Source of the DNA: Membranipora membranacea
Taxonomy: Eukaryota > Bryozoa > Gymnolaemata > Cheilostomatida > Membraniporidae
Assembly: GCA_914767715.1 (NCBI GenBank)
Contig: OU612073.1
Coordinates: 16,988,001 to 17,052,000 of the forward strand
Direction of reading: 5' to 3'
DNA length: 64,000 bases
In this document: piece by piece, positions 25,212-40,200 of the stretch
How the letters are laid out: each line of letters opens with the position of its first letter
How positions within the stretch are numbered: position 1 is the first letter of the stretch
The notes under the pieces: generated by a model
What the model saw: the letters and a program-made list of their open reading frames with translations, nothing else
What the model was told of the DNA's origin: nothing
Database searches by the model: none
Made by a program: the position numbers and the translations under genes

Positions 25212-28200
25212 CTCTGGAGGAAGAGTGAGGTTTAGGGAAAACAAAACAAGGATTAAAAAGACATGGTATTTTAGACAATTTTTAAAGACAATTTTAGTTA
25301 GTTAGTCGGTTAGCATTTATTAGATTGATGCAGTCATTTATCACATGTAGAAATGCCCATTATACATCCTTGGTTAAATTCATTTATTACAGCCTACAAG
25401 ACAAGCTCATGTGGGGAGATTTAGGCTAGTTTGGTTTTCATTTTGCACGACAGGTAGATGTACATATCACATGGCCTAGAAAAGTGGTGTTCTAAAGCAC
25501 TGGAATAATGTGAGGTATGCAACAGGATGGTGCTGTTCTTAATCAAGAGCATTGAAACACACCTTGTTCAGATCTGCTCTGCCGTGAAACTGAATATATT
25601 TACTGTAGTCTTCTGTATTACCACTGAATGCCTCATTGATGATATATCTTATGGACAATGAGGAGGGAGCAACTACTTTCTCTGTGAATAGTAGACTGCC
25701 TCCTAGGCAGGGCAGTACGGGCATCTCAAGACACGTCTCGTCAAGTAGAAGTTTAGTGTGGGAACTTTGGTTACGACACAGAAACTTTATCAGATCTAAT
25801 AAACAGCGTTGGAGCACAAGAATTTAAAACATTCAGCAAAACCCGGTATCATTGTGTTATTAAAACTGCAAACATATAAAGTATCACTTAGGGTTTGATT
25901 AACAAAAAAACAAGACGAAAAAGGGATTTAGGCCAGATCAAGCTGCCAAGTCATCAGGAAGGTAGAGAAAATATGGTTTTAAGGGATATTATTTCAGGTT
26001 CAAAATTTCTTCTAGTTGCTTTTTAATTGTATGATTTTGTTCTGTTCCGTAAGCAGTAGTTTGCGGTAATTTTGATGAGCAATATCTGACACAAATCATA
26101 TCTGAAGTCATCAGATTCATAGAAGATAATTAAGATCTAAACGTTTCTCCTACCTCGCTCTGATTTGAAGCTGATAGTAATAGTCTGTTTCTTCTTCTTT
26201 CCTTTAACGTCACACAGCGCTGCTATATTATTGTCCTCGACCCAGGTAGTGATCTGTGACTTTATATCCTGCGCATCAGCTGAGTTACTGAAGCCTGAGA
26301 GTCTTATTTCTGTGACTCTAGTAGGTCTCCATATACCCAGCTCTTGAAGAGCTGGAGATAATGGATCATCGGACTGAGAAATGTTCTTATAATCTGAGTA
26401 AAGAAGAAAACATCTCATCAGTGGAAGGGGCTGACCAAACAGCCATGGCACTTAGGCTAACTCAAAGCCAGGTGACCAACTGTGGAACACAATCTCAAGA
26501 GTTTAAAGTCTCTTGCAAGGCCTTACTATGCTCTTGTAAGAGTCCCACCACTCTTGAGTTCTTGTGGTTCACAATTGCACTGGCAGTCTTGCAGCAGCGG
26601 GCAATAATCTTACAACTTCTAAAATTGTGGTTCAGAATTGCATTGCAGAATCTCTAAGAATTTATCAAAATCTCAGCCGACTTCTGAGATTGGTCTTGCA
26701 AGACTTACAAAAGTCTTTAGACACCTAATACTGCTGAGATTTTTGTGGTTCAGAAATGCACAACTGTTGCAAGACCCAAAATTTTGCAATGGGGCACCAG
26801 CCTTAAGGCAGGCCTAAAACTAACATGTAAGCTTGAGCCAAACTCAGCTGGCAAATAGGATACATTATGTGCCCTGCAAGTCACAATTTGATGTTTGAGA
26901 ACGCTCTGACATTAATTGTCCGTACTACGGGTAGTGCTCGGTACACATACCAGGTCTTTTGGCGCTCGGCTCACAGGAGAACATGACAACAGCGATCTCC
27001 TCGTCCTGAGAGAAGTACACCTCGTTCACTGTCTGTTTGCCAGCGGCAGCACAGTAATACTTGAGCACATCTTTTCGTAGACCCCCGACATTAGTCAGTA
27101 TAAGGAAATACAGGGACGTCGAGTCATAGCTCTCATCTGTCGGCACATCAACAGACAGACAAACATGGCCGACGAGATCTCCAGGAGCATCTTCATTCCT
27201 ACTGTAGGTGATGGGAGACTTGGAGAGTACGTTGATACATGCTGAAATATCACAAATACAATTTTCAGAGATCAAATATAGAATGAAGCTAAATGTTTAC
27301 AATATTTTAAATTGTCATGAGTTGCAAGCTACAATAATTGATATGTCCAATAGTTGAGTGAAATTTCTGATTTGATAACATGAAATGTATATTTTAATTT
27401 TCTTCAATATCCCTAGAAATCCATGGCTTTGGGTGACATTAAATAATACCTGTGATAATAACATAAGCTTTATTATTATATAGATTAGCCATGTTTCTCT
27501 ACATGGACATAATTCATTCACTTCAACATAACAAGACCGCCCCAACTTAATTTCTCCTGCATCTTGTGACAGCAGAATGAGAAAGATATTACAAAAAAAG
27601 TGCTTTGGTAACTTGGTAAGACAAAGAAGCCAAAGTTTTCCTCAATCAGCTCTTGATTGAGCACACATTGTGATTTGGTATACGTCCCATCGTGTACTCA
27701 CTATTAGGTTTATTGTAACGTATTACTCTCATATCATCGTACGGTAGAGATATCTGTACCAGTTTACCAGAGCTGTCTCCCCCGCTGTACTTATCTAAAC
27801 ACATTATCTTCTTTAGTAAGTTTGCTGACAGGCTGGAGCTGGACTGAGTCAGAAGTACGCTCGACTGAATGTCATCAGAAGCTGAAAACATACAGCAAAT
27901 ATAAAATATCACCTACTACATTAGACAGATTTCTAAACTTCTCTCTGAGAGTTGCTCTCACTCCATTGAGGTACTCTTTAGCACATGCAGCATAGGAGAG
28001 CGGTAATTATAGGCTTTACCTAGAAAACCGCATATTGTATGATATAAACACTTTCAGACTACGATGTTTGAGTATTCTAGCGCCAGGATTGTTGATGGTG
28101 CTCTTTGTACTGACGTGTTCCTTCTGCTGTAATTGTATGATAAATGGAGGGTAACTTATAGTCTGTGTTAATAATTGTGATTGGTTTGCTGATCATATAC

Positions 28201-31200
28201 AGATCAAGCTAAAGAAAGTTGGCTTGCATTAGGAGTTACTCCTTCTCTACCGATAAGCCATCTTCATTCGTCTTATTGAGGAGAGGGAGCAACTCCAAAA
28301 AACAGACAATCTGGATCAAAACACACAGGTAAACGCTGTTCAGACATTCTGGGTGGGACACCCCTCTCCCTGGATCAGATGACTTACTATCTCTGAGTAG
28401 ATCTGTCTCCTCATACACATACTTATAACTCTCCTCGTTCACATTCATATACTCCTCTTGGTTATCAGGGTAAGGGTACAGGGGCTGGATATTAAGCTCT
28501 TTACACAGCTTATTCTCCACCAGTCTTTGCACATCTGTAATTTTATAGACACTGGTAGTATACGAACAAAACACATGTAAGTTGTATACACTCTTTGTAT
28601 CGGTGTATTGGTATAACGGCTCAAATCTTTGTTAGGTTGCTGTTCGTGGCACTCCACTGGTAAACTGCTCATTTCAATGGGCCATTAACAAAGACCAAGA
28701 CATAGTTTAAACCCCTGAATAAATTCTTCTCATGGAATTGAAATATAAACGTATATGGCAACTAGGTGACTGGTTAATTTTGGTTCGTTTGTCAAGACAA
28801 AGCCAATTATGCTGTATCAGATGATATGGGGTACCATGGTTTGAACATTGATAATTTCAACTCTCAGTCATCTGTCAATGAACAGCCTAATTGGAAATGA
28901 TAAGCGCAATGCCAGAGTCTTTTCATGCAGACCTGAAGATAAACTTAAAAATTCCGGTTGTATTTATTGACCTACCTACACATTGTACTAAGTTATCAAA
29001 AATAAACCCAAGGTTCACAGGCTATTATGTGTAGTTACTTTTTTTGGAGAACCCTCTTCATGTGGCAATACAAGGGAAGTCACAGAGATCAGGTATTTAT
29101 TTTGCTGATAATTTGATGTCTAGCGCCTTCAAAATGACTCATCAAATCCGATGAGGACAATGTTATCTTTAACTCACATTGATCACTGATTTCCTCGGTG
29201 AAAGCTATCATCACATACTGGTAACCGGTATCATCGGATATCCTGTATTCACTGATACTGTCCGTAATATGGGATCGAGCAGTCTGAAGGATAGACTCAA
29301 CTTCAGACCAAGTCTTGTCTGTGAATGCAATCACGGCTGACGGGTAGTTCACTTCATAAAAGTCAAGATCGACATTCACAAACTGGTTGTTCGGCTCAAC
29401 CACAAATAACTCCAAATCCTCTATATCTGAAACAGGTGTATGATCTTAGGAGAAAAAATAGGCATATAGACATACAATTGCACCTTGCATGCAGGGTTAA
29501 CTTCTCCACAGAAAACATTACATGGTGTGCCGCTAAGATTCACGGCTCTACTTTGTGATTTTAGACACTACAAATTACAGTGTATTAGAAAGCTTTAGAT
29601 GATAGGTAAGGTGAATCTAGGAGAAGACTGCACAAAATATAGAGGGTGTACATCATTTTTTGAGCAGGCCTACTTCCTTACCGATGCAAGAAAGGGCCAA
29701 TCTTGCAGATTACCTCAGGACTGAAGAAAATATCCTTCAGATTATGCTGTCTCATTCACATGGTGAATGAATTGTTATAAATATTCGTTATTAGCCATAT
29801 GCCATGGTAATGATGTAATAATGTGCCAATAATAAGTACAACATGAGCAAGATAACACTTGATTGGCAAAATGAGACGGGACACCAAGAAAATTTCCATC
29901 CTACTAACCTATTTCACCTACAAAAGTCACTATAATATATTTGAGATCCGTTGAGACGACCATCTTGCGGACTTTGTTCTTGCTCCCTGTGCAGTGCTCC
30001 AGGAAGTACTTCAGTGCCAGAGGGTCGTAGTCAAAGTCGAGACTCATTATCTCGATGAGGACGGTACAGGCGTCAATCTCAAGCTTCACTAGATCAAGCT
30101 CACTTATAAACTGTCTCTGCTGCTCGATGGCAAATCCTGCAACAAATTATGATATCATAGTTGGTACTCAGCATAGCATAGTCAATAATAACCTAATATA
30201 TAAATTATATTTTATGTGAACTTACAAAAGTAAGGTATGTAAGAAATGTTTGCACCTAAACTCCCAGCAAATTCTTGGCTCAAGTTGTGTAGTGTTAAAG
30301 TTTTTGAAATATCTAAATACTGTAAGCATTTGGGTACAAGGATTGTGACATGATTACCACCTAAGTGGTCATCACCACAGCCAAGCGAAACAAGAAATGA
30401 AGAAGTAAGTAAAATCATCCATAGGTGCCCTGCTCCATAGGAGTCTTTCAATTGGAATGAACGATGCCTTTGAGCCAAATCATTGATATTGCTTTGCTCA
30501 ACTTCCTAGATTTTTTTGTATTCCCGCAAATTTGTTTAAAAATCAACCATTCGAGAAGAAAGATAGTTTCACCAAGCCGTGAGCAATTTTAGAAAGAGAC
30601 CAACAGCAGATCTAAAGAGTATCTCCGCACTATCAACTAGTAACATTTAAAATTGATCAGTTATTTTGAATTCATAAACGTGGAGTGCTGCAAATATTGA
30701 GGATAGTGTTACCAAGCAGTTAAGTGTAACTTCAAACAATCACACATGCCTCAAAAGAATATTAATATACTGGTTTTTTCAACATGTACAAAGGTATTGA
30801 AGGTTTTTAATAACAGCAAATAGGCTCAGCGACAAATAAAAGTGAATTAAAAAATAATGTTCCCCTTTGAATTACATGCGATAATCAATATTAGCTAGTA
30901 CTAATCAATATTAGCTAGTACTAATCAATATTAGCATTGATACTGTTGCTAGCAAGCTAGTCAAACTAATATAGTATGAATCATTTTTTACAATTGTTAA
31001 CCTCTGACCCCACAATCATTTTAATCCTTTATATGCATGCTATGTAGTATTCAATAGAACATGAATCAGTTAGTGTTTAACCCTATACAAGCCAACACAT
31101 TTATTTAAACCTCTCACTATAAGCTACAACCCCAAGTGAAGATAATTCTATCTATAACAATCAACACGTACTGCGTCAGCCCTCATTCAACATTCATAAC

Positions 31201-34200
31201 AAACAACAATATCATATATGGTGGAGCTGCTCGTTTAAAGATCCTGCGTACCGGATAAACAGAAAGAAATATAAGATTATCTGCAAGTATGCCTCCAAAA
31301 GCTGCTGAGTTGAAGCGTCAGTTGGCGGAGCGAGATGAGGAGCTGAGGCAACTCAGGGACAAACTGGAAAGGATGTCTTCCACAACACCCTCTGAAAAGT
31401 CAGACTCACAACATAATGCTGAAGAATTGGAGAAACCAAGTAGGAAAAGGTTCACAATATCTTCAGCTGAACTTACGTTAATTGGAAAGTTCTCTGGCTC
31501 CGCTAGCCAGAGCAGTTTTGACGAGTGGGTGGAGAAATTGGACATTGTTTTCTCATCAAACAAGCTGTCAGAGGCTGAGAAGGCTCAAACGGTACCACTG
31601 CTTTTAACGAGGTGTGCTTACTCATACTACTCGACAATACCAGATGAGATCCGTGGAAATTTCAACCTGCTTATCAAATCATTCAAGCAGAGATATGGAA
31701 GTGACACAGAAGACCGCCAATGGGAAGCGGTATGTAAGTTAAACCAGAGAAGGTGGGAGTCGGACGCTGAGACATTAGAGAAATACACAGAAGACATTGA
31801 CCGCCTCATTGCCATCACAAACAAAAGCGAGCGGGAGAAGATGGAGGCCGTTATGAGAGGCCTACCGAGCGATATTCAACGACAGGTGATGTGCCACAAA
31901 CCTAAGTCAGTGGAGGCTGTGATGGAGTATGTCAGGCTACTCAAACCGATAGAAGCCTCAACAACCGCTAACGTCACGGCAATCACATCTAAAACCTCTG
32001 ATACGTCTTTGCAGCAAGTAATACAGGAATCCGTCGCTAGAGAGATTCAGATTGCTATATCGGCCATCACTGCTGTGCCCCAGAGACAAAACAATTTCCG
32101 TAACAATTACAACCAGACAAGAAACAACGGATATGGTGGTGGTAGTCCTAGAAATGGTGGTGGTAGCCGTAGTGGAACATACATAACAGACTGTCCAAGA
32201 TGTGGTAAGTCACACATGAGTAATGCTTGTTTTGCTTTTGGTCAGACCTGCAGGGGCTGTGGGAGGATTGGGCACTTTCAGTCCCGCTGTCTTTTTGGTG
32301 GTGCTGGACCACAGTCTCGTGGTGGAGCCGCCGCTGCTGCGGGAGGTTCTACACAATAGCAATCAGCGGGCCCTGTCCGTGTCGGCTGTTTGGGTTCGTT
32401 GTCTGAATGTTTAGTCCAGGTTTCCTTTGGAGGAGGTGCCAAACAGGCTTTGCTAGACACAGGGGCTCAAGCGTCATGCATCACGGCAAAATCATTAGGA
32501 ATTATGATACCTAACTATCAGTTATTATTAGCACCCTGTAACACTCCTACAATAAGTGGCGTAGGAAATATTGAGATACCAATATTAGGTATTATACAAC
32601 TAGAATTTAGCATAGGTAAGGTTAGCTGTTCCCAGATTTTTCATGTCGCTGATTTCATGAAATACGATATTATATTAGGTATAGATTTTATGGAATCCCA
32701 TAATGGATGTATAACATATAACAATAGTAGGGGTACGTTATATTTAGAGGGACAGCTTGCCACTAGCATTCAAAGAGTTTCCAGTAAAACCACGCCGCAA
32801 CTATCATTACTTGCCCTTGAGGAACTGGTTGTCCCTGCTCATAGTCACGTGGCGTGTCCTGCTAAACTTTCCAGTAGCGAATCTGTCAACAGTATGCTCA
32901 TGGCCGAACCTATCATCATAGATCAGGATCAGTTTATTGAGTGTAAGGGTAGCACATGTATCATAGAGGCTGAAAATCCCTTGTATCATATATCTAACCA
33001 TGGTGATAGTGATCTTATAATACCGGCTGGGAATCCCATAGCAAGGCTTTCCCCTATAGCTAATGACCTTGTATCGATGAGCATTCTTGAGTTGAATGAT
33101 AATAACAATAGTAAACAGGGAAATCCCATTCAAGTCAGTGCGGCTAAGATTGACACTAATCATAACAAAACAGATAAATTAGCAGAACTAGGCATTGACC
33201 TAAGTACGTCATGCCTGTCAGAAGTTGAAAAACTAGAGCTGACATCTATCATTAGTGATAATCATGACAGATTTGCTAAGTCTTGGGCTGAATTAGGATG
33301 TACAAACTTGCATAGCCACAAAATTGATACTGGAGATGCCATTCCTGTCAGGTCGTTCCCTTATAAATCATCTCCAGAAATAAAACAAGAGATAACACGG
33401 CAGGTCAAAGAACTGCTAGACCTAGGTATCATTTATGAAAATGATGACTGCCAATGGTGCAGCCCGATAGTGATGTGCAAGAAAGCGGACGGTGTATCAT
33501 GGCGAATGGCAGTAGATCACCGCAAAATCAATGCAGTCACAAAACCAATGATTTGGCCATTACCAAACTTCACAGAGGTCGTTGAAACTTAGGTCATGCT
33601 AAAGCGAAGGTATTCAGTGTGTTAGACCTCAAAGGTGCTTTCTATCAGGTTCCACTAGACCCTGAAACCAAAGAAAAATCGAGTTTTATTACTCATGACG
33701 GAGTGTACACCTTTAATAGGTGTAGCTTTGGACTCATGAATATGCCCATGTCATTCCAAGCTGTGATGTCTAAGACTTTGAAAGGCATAAGCTGGAAGCA
33801 TTGTCTGGCATTTATCGACGATATCATTGTATTTTCTGAGACCTGGGATGATCATAAAACACACCTAAAACAAGTGTTTGACCGCTTGGAGCAGGCTAAC
33901 CTGAAACTGCATCCAGACAAATGTAAATTTGCTTGCTCCGAGGTCCCATATCTTGGCTATAAAATAAGTGACAAGGGATTATCTGTGAATATTGATAAAG
34001 TTAGAGCGGTGCTTGAATTTCCAATTCCAACTTGTGTGAGGGATGTAAGGTCTTTCCTTGGCATGGCTAACTACTATTCGAGATTCATATCAAAGTACAG
34101 CACTATAGCTAATCCACTGCATGAACTCCTAACCCTGAAAAAGGATGAGGATTTTGTGTGGCAAGATAAACATCAGGCAGCATTTGTAAGTATAAGAGAA

Positions 34201-37200
34201 GCACTGATATCAGCACCAATATTGACATTACCAAATCCTGACCATAAACCTGTGGTTTACACTGATGCTTCTGACACTGCAATTGGCTACATTTTGGGCC
34301 AGGTTGATTCAAATGGAGCAGAAACTGTTATTGAATATGGTGGGCGATCATATAGAGGGGCTGAGCAAAATTATTCTATAACACACAAGGAGGGACTAGC
34401 CCTGGTTACAGCAGTAGAGAAATACAAACATTACCTTGCAGATAAACACTTTTTGGTGCTCACTGACCACATTAGCCTCAAATGGTTGAAAAGCATAAAG
34501 GACACTAAGGGCAGACTAGGTCGCTGGTCACTATTGCTTCAGCCGTACAACTATGACATCAAACACAAAAGTGGGAAAACTAATACCAATGCTGATTGCC
34601 TTTCCAGGAGGCCTTATGAGGAAACAGAACCACAAACACCGCTTGACCTTGTTGACAACCTTCCTGTGATCACCACAATTTTGGGTGAATCAGACATTAA
34701 AGGTGAATCACAAGCAGACAAACAAAGTAGGGGGCCTGCTAAATACACATACGATATAGAATATGGGTGCAAAAGCATTAATACAATAACAGCAGCTGCT
34801 GTTGATTTCATAGACATTTCAAAGGATCAAAAGGGTGATCCAGCTTTAATACCATACTTTGAGTACCTAGTTGATAGTAAAGTACCAGATGATGACAAGA
34901 CTGCGAGACTTGTTATTTCAAGATCAAAGGACATGGTCATTTCTGATGGGGTGCTTTACAACATTTATCAACCAAGGGGTAGGAATATGAATATAATGAA
35001 ACAATTGGTAATCCCATCAAATCTAAAAACAACATTAATGAAATCATACCACGGTAGTCACATGGCTGGTCATCAAGGGATTGACCGCACCTACCAACTG
35101 ATTAGGAGAAAATATTTTTGGCAGTCCATGTATCAGGATGTGGTCAACTATGTAAAAACATGTGAAATTTGTCAGCAAAGCAAGAGAAATTTTAGGAAGG
35201 ACAAAATACCTCCATTACAGCCATTACCAGTTGCAGAACCATTTGGCAGAATTCATATGGACTTTTTGGGCCCTATCAAAGATGTAGGTGGCTACAAACA
35301 CATACTACTTATAGTAGATTCATTCACAAAGTGGCCAGAATGCTTCCCTTTGAAAACCCAGGAAGCCACTGAAGTATCAAGAATACTATACAATGAGATC
35401 ATATGCCGTTACGGTGCGCCATCTGCTATTGTGACTGACGAAGCTCAGAACTTTATGTCCACTCTGCTGACAGAGCTATGTAAATTATTCCAGATCAAGA
35501 AAATTAATACCACACCGTACCATCCCCAAACAAATTCTGCTTGTGAGCGTATGAATTCTACTATTATAACACAGCTTAGGGCTATGACTAACAAAAATCA
35601 GCAGAACTGGCCAGAGCTGTTGCCAAGCATTATGGCAGCCTACAGAGCAACTCCTGCAACAAAATCTACTCTATTTTCCCCATCACAGCTGGTTTTTGGT
35701 AAGGAGATGAGTTTCCCTGTAGATAATGAGCTGCTGCCTGTGTCACCACGGGGTCCAGATTATTCTGCTTACATGAATGGCCTTATATCAAACTTGGAAT
35801 GTGCTCGTGAAGTGGCGAAAGGAAATATCCTGTCAGCCCAGAGAGTTTACAAATCACAATATGATCGAGCCAACAACGCAGAGCTACCTAAATTCACTCC
35901 AGAAGACCGTGTTTGGTTATACTGTTCTAGAACGGAACCTGGTCTCACCCCAAAGCTGTGCAAAAGGTGGCTTGGGCCATACATGATTATATCAGCGTAT
36001 TCAAACTGCACCTATACACTACGTAGATGTAGCGATCTTAAACTCGTGAAGGGGCGAGTCAACGCGCTTCGACTCAAACCATTTTACAGCTCAAATATCA
36101 TACCAGAAGTTCCTGATATCAATGTACACAACCCTGTCGATTCTGACCAGTTTGATTCTGAGCCAACGCCCACATCTGCTAACTTGACGCAAGAGATGCC
36201 TGCGCCTGTTTCTACCCCGCAACCGGTCGCAGTGGGTAGTCCGGGTCAAACAGCTGAATTCTATATTGTTGAGTGTTTACTTGGTTCATTTGTGAAGAAG
36301 GGTACAAGGTACTTTAAAGTGAAGTGGAAGGGTTATAAAGATAGAACATGGGAACCAGCAGAAAATATCCCAGATAGTCTAATTGCAGATTATTATGCCA
36401 GAAAGGGAAAGAAAAGCCCCAAAATCTGAAAAAAAAAAGAAAAAAAAAAAGAGAAAACGAAATAAAATCAAAGGTGAATTTGGTTTGAAGCAATGTCTAG
36501 CGGGAAGGGAAGAGTTTGGTAGTGCAGTGGTGACCTTAGAATTGCTGAAAAAAAAAGAGATCATTTTTACATGCATTACATCATAATCACTTATTAGTTC
36601 TAACATTATTATTCAACCATTAGTCTAGTAATTAGTAATTATAATAATCACAAGTATCATTTTAGGCATCATTTTATTAGATTAGATTTGATTAGATAGG
36701 CAAACCTTTATACAGTCTTGCGTAAATACAGGGCCAACATCCATTTGATTAGGCGAGGCATGAGGACACGAATTTAGTGGATACGACTAAATAAAAATAA
36801 ACAAAATAGATATTGGAGTTTATCAGTGATATCAACAGCCAACTATGTAGGCTTGGCATAGCATTTCCTGTACCGGGAGGGTACTTATCAATAGAATTTG
36901 ATTATCAACAGCCAACCATGTAGGCTTGGCATAGCATTTCCTGTACCGGGAGGGTACTTATCAATAGAATTTGATTATCAACAGCCAACCATGTAGGCTT
37001 GGCATAGCATTTCCTGTACCGGGAGGGTACTTATCAATAGCAGGCTTAACAATAGCCAGTAATAATAGCAGTTAACAATTTATAAATAGCATTAGTCAAG
37101 TGACCTTTAGCCAATCATATTTAGGAGTTGTGATGCCATGTTGATGCGCGCCTGTGTCTAGGGATGCTTAGTGTTGGTACTCCTGCCTGTGGATTGTGGA

Positions 37201-40200
37201 TAGGGCGTTTGGACTGCGCGCTCATTTTGTCGATATATGCTGGGCCTGTTCCTTGTGACTTGTGTGGGAACTCCTGTTGCTGCGGGGTCTCTCTCATGTC
37301 TGTGTCCTTGCTCCATCGGAGTGGCGGGGGACTGTGTAGTGGTCTGTCTTCCTGTGCTGCTGCATTGCTGGCTGTGGCACAATCGGCATTCCTTTTGCGT
37401 GACTTGGTGTGTCATATTTTTTTGATAGCAGTCAGCATCTTTTTATCATGCAATATTTTTATCTATGCAATTTTATCTTTAGTAAATCAGTTTTACCACA
37501 CATGTGTGTTGGAAGCAAAACGAGTTTTATTTTGGCGATCATTAGAGTTTTCTTTTAAGAGACTAATTTTGATCAAGAAAGAAGGGGCAAATATAGTATG
37601 AATCATTTTTTACAATTGTTAACCTCTGACCCCACAATCATTTTAATCCTTTATATGCATGCTATGTAGTATTCAATAGAACATGAATCAGTTAGTGTTT
37701 AACCCTATACAAGCCAACACATTTATTTAAACCTCTCACTATAAGCTACAACCCCAAGTGAAGATAATTCTATCTATAACAATCAACACGTACTGCGTCA
37801 GCCCTCATTCAACATTCATAACAAACAACAATATCATACTAATATCCCTTGTTGTTTTTTTCGCTTGACTGCTTCAGATTTTATTTGATGAAATCATCAT
37901 TCTTATTTGACATGTATAGACAGTTTTCTGAGCTCGAATTTAAAGAGGTTGAGCAGTTCAGATCCAGCATTAATTATAGAGACTGGTAGTCCATCTACAG
38001 TGGTCAACTTGTGCGACCTGTTACACAGGTCGATGTTTGGCATCTATTAGCATCGACATAGGCTACGATGGGATCAACCTGTGCTCAACGATGTGCATCG
38101 TATGCATCTATAGGCAACACCGGTCTGTTGGTGTTTCAGTCGACTTAGTCGGTCGATCCTCTCTTTTCATTGGCTGATGGGTTTATAGCAGTAACAGCGC
38201 AAAAAGTATATGGACTATTATTGTCTGTGATTGGTTAATAATGAGACATGATTGTTAAATGGCCATACTGGGATATATAATCAGTTGACCACAACGTTGG
38301 CTGCATCTGCAAATGTAGCACATGTTACGATATTAGCATCGAGCACAGGTTGTTTGTAAGATGCAAAACATCGGCCCATGTAGCATGGCCATAAAAATAT
38401 GGGAACAAGAATTGTTATGCGACATATTTAACACCGACGGATGTGAAGAAGTATTTTTTCACCAATAGACTACACAGAGCTCCCTGACCTGTCCTTATAC
38501 CACAGCCCATCTACTCCCTCCCCATTCCAGTGTGCTATTTTGTGTCTGCCTTACTGATTATTGTTCTCTGTGATATTTTCCTCAAAATTACGTATTTGAA
38601 TTTCACATCTCATATATACCTAGTCCTGCGCAATTCCTTCAGATGTGCCACTGAGAGATTTTTCAGACCAATGGTCTCGTGCGGTCCGTCAATGTGTCTA
38701 TCTCTACTGCATGTGAATGGGTTTATACTACCAACTTACTGATCCTTAAACATCTAGAGCATTGTTACTATTGTTATTAGTTTATGAGAGTCCTACTTAT
38801 GACATCATATTCCTGCTTATAAATGTAAACAAATTGTTATGATGTATTTGGCGCCAAATTGGAGCACATATACATAATCAGAATTGGGTGATCTATCAAC
38901 CTGGATAGGGACGGTAGAAAGTGAATCTGACCCGTACCCCTCTTTAAGTTTATGGTTTCTTTTTAGATTTATATTTCATTGTCCTGGAATGAGGAGCGTG
39001 ACTTAATTTGAGGGATACTGTGAGGCGGCGTCCTGAACCTTGATTTTTACGTACATGAAATGTTATCGCTACAACATCAATGATAAGAGCCGTGTGAGCG
39101 CCTTATCTTATAATTTCAATGTTGGGCTTTCAAATTAACCCAACATTTTCCCCTTTGTTTGGATTGGCATACTGAAACCAAACTTTTTGTGGGTTTAAAC
39201 TAAAACAAATGTGAATGCTAAGGGAAGTCTCATTAATGACCAGTTTGTGATTGGACACCACGGCCAACTTAAACAGAATATATGATATTGTGATACAAAC
39301 CTTCATCTAGGTCATCAAGGTCATTCGTAGTCATGGCAGCACTGCTCTTACTAACATTGCTAACACTGTCTGATGTATCACCACCTTTATGTGGCGTATG
39401 ACCTCGTCCTCTGTGTCCACTCTGACATCCACGTCCTCGCTTATTGAAGAAACTTTGACTACGCTTGACATCGCCACGAGAAGATGATCCCCCTCTACCT
39501 CCACGACTTGACTGTAAGTAATAGACATATTTTGATGAGGAAATGACTTTTATGATAAATAAGTTACCCACATAAACTAAGCCCTCTACCACAGCAAGGA
39601 ACTGAGATAGCAAGCAGTGGTTAGAGCACATGCTCTAGAAGGTCATAGTTTAAAACCTCACAACACAAATGACCAGCTTATGTAGTGTTTCAGTAGCGAT
39701 TAGCAACTTAAAAAAATTTAATTAACTGATATAGCAGAAGGCATATTGATTTAACCTATTTACTCGAATAATGTCTCAATTTCTGTAATATGGCTCATTT
39801 TGGCAGCACCTGTAGAACACAGTTGTTTTGAGTGAATTTATCAGTCGGGACAAATATACTTCATAATCCTGCTGACACACAGATTCATAAAACTGTCCAT
39901 GATTCAAAATAGTATGTGCTTGTTATTGGTTGAAGCCACTAATTAACCAGGCAACTATCCAACAGAATTACAACCCACTTGCATAAATATTCATGTCCCT
40001 ATATAAAAATATCTATTTTGCATACAGCAATGATATGATGATATTACTGGGACAACTTCCACCAACAAATAACAACTTCACCTTTGTGTGAATATCCTGA
40101 TACCGTTTCTACAAAGAATGTTCAATGTTCAATCAATGGCTGCCAGGTTTTGCTTCTCTACTGTAAAAAGATAAATTTATCCTTATGTACACTAAGGGTG

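Larger units (their letters stand above)
30971..37838 (+). mobile_element. Ty3/gypsy chromovirus, nearly full-length
   Basis: 6.87-kb LTR retrotransposon in the intron between exons 3 and 4 of the macro-protein gene, opposite to that gene. Its 246-bp LTRs (30971-31216, 37593-37838) look identical. The 5-bp target duplication CTAAT lies at 30966-30970 and 37839-37843. A primer binding site starts at TGG 31219 (TGGTGGAGCTGCTCG, complementary to a tRNA 3' end in CCA). A polypurine tract, AGAAAGAAGGGGC, precedes the 3' LTR. Gag and pol share a frame across a UAG; pol has one frameshift in the reverse transcriptase. The C-terminal chromodomain marks a chromovirus. Confidence 0.95.

Noticed and set aside
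33580-33625. Programmed -1 frameshift in pol
   Set aside because: It lies inside the reverse transcriptase, no canonical slippery heptamer is aligned to the zero frame, and a 1-nt loss is simpler.
37164-37601. 145-aa ORF near the 3' LTR, as an env-like gene
   Set aside because: No signal peptide or envelope features are evident, it overlaps the purine tract and LTR start, and an antisense ORF is equally open.
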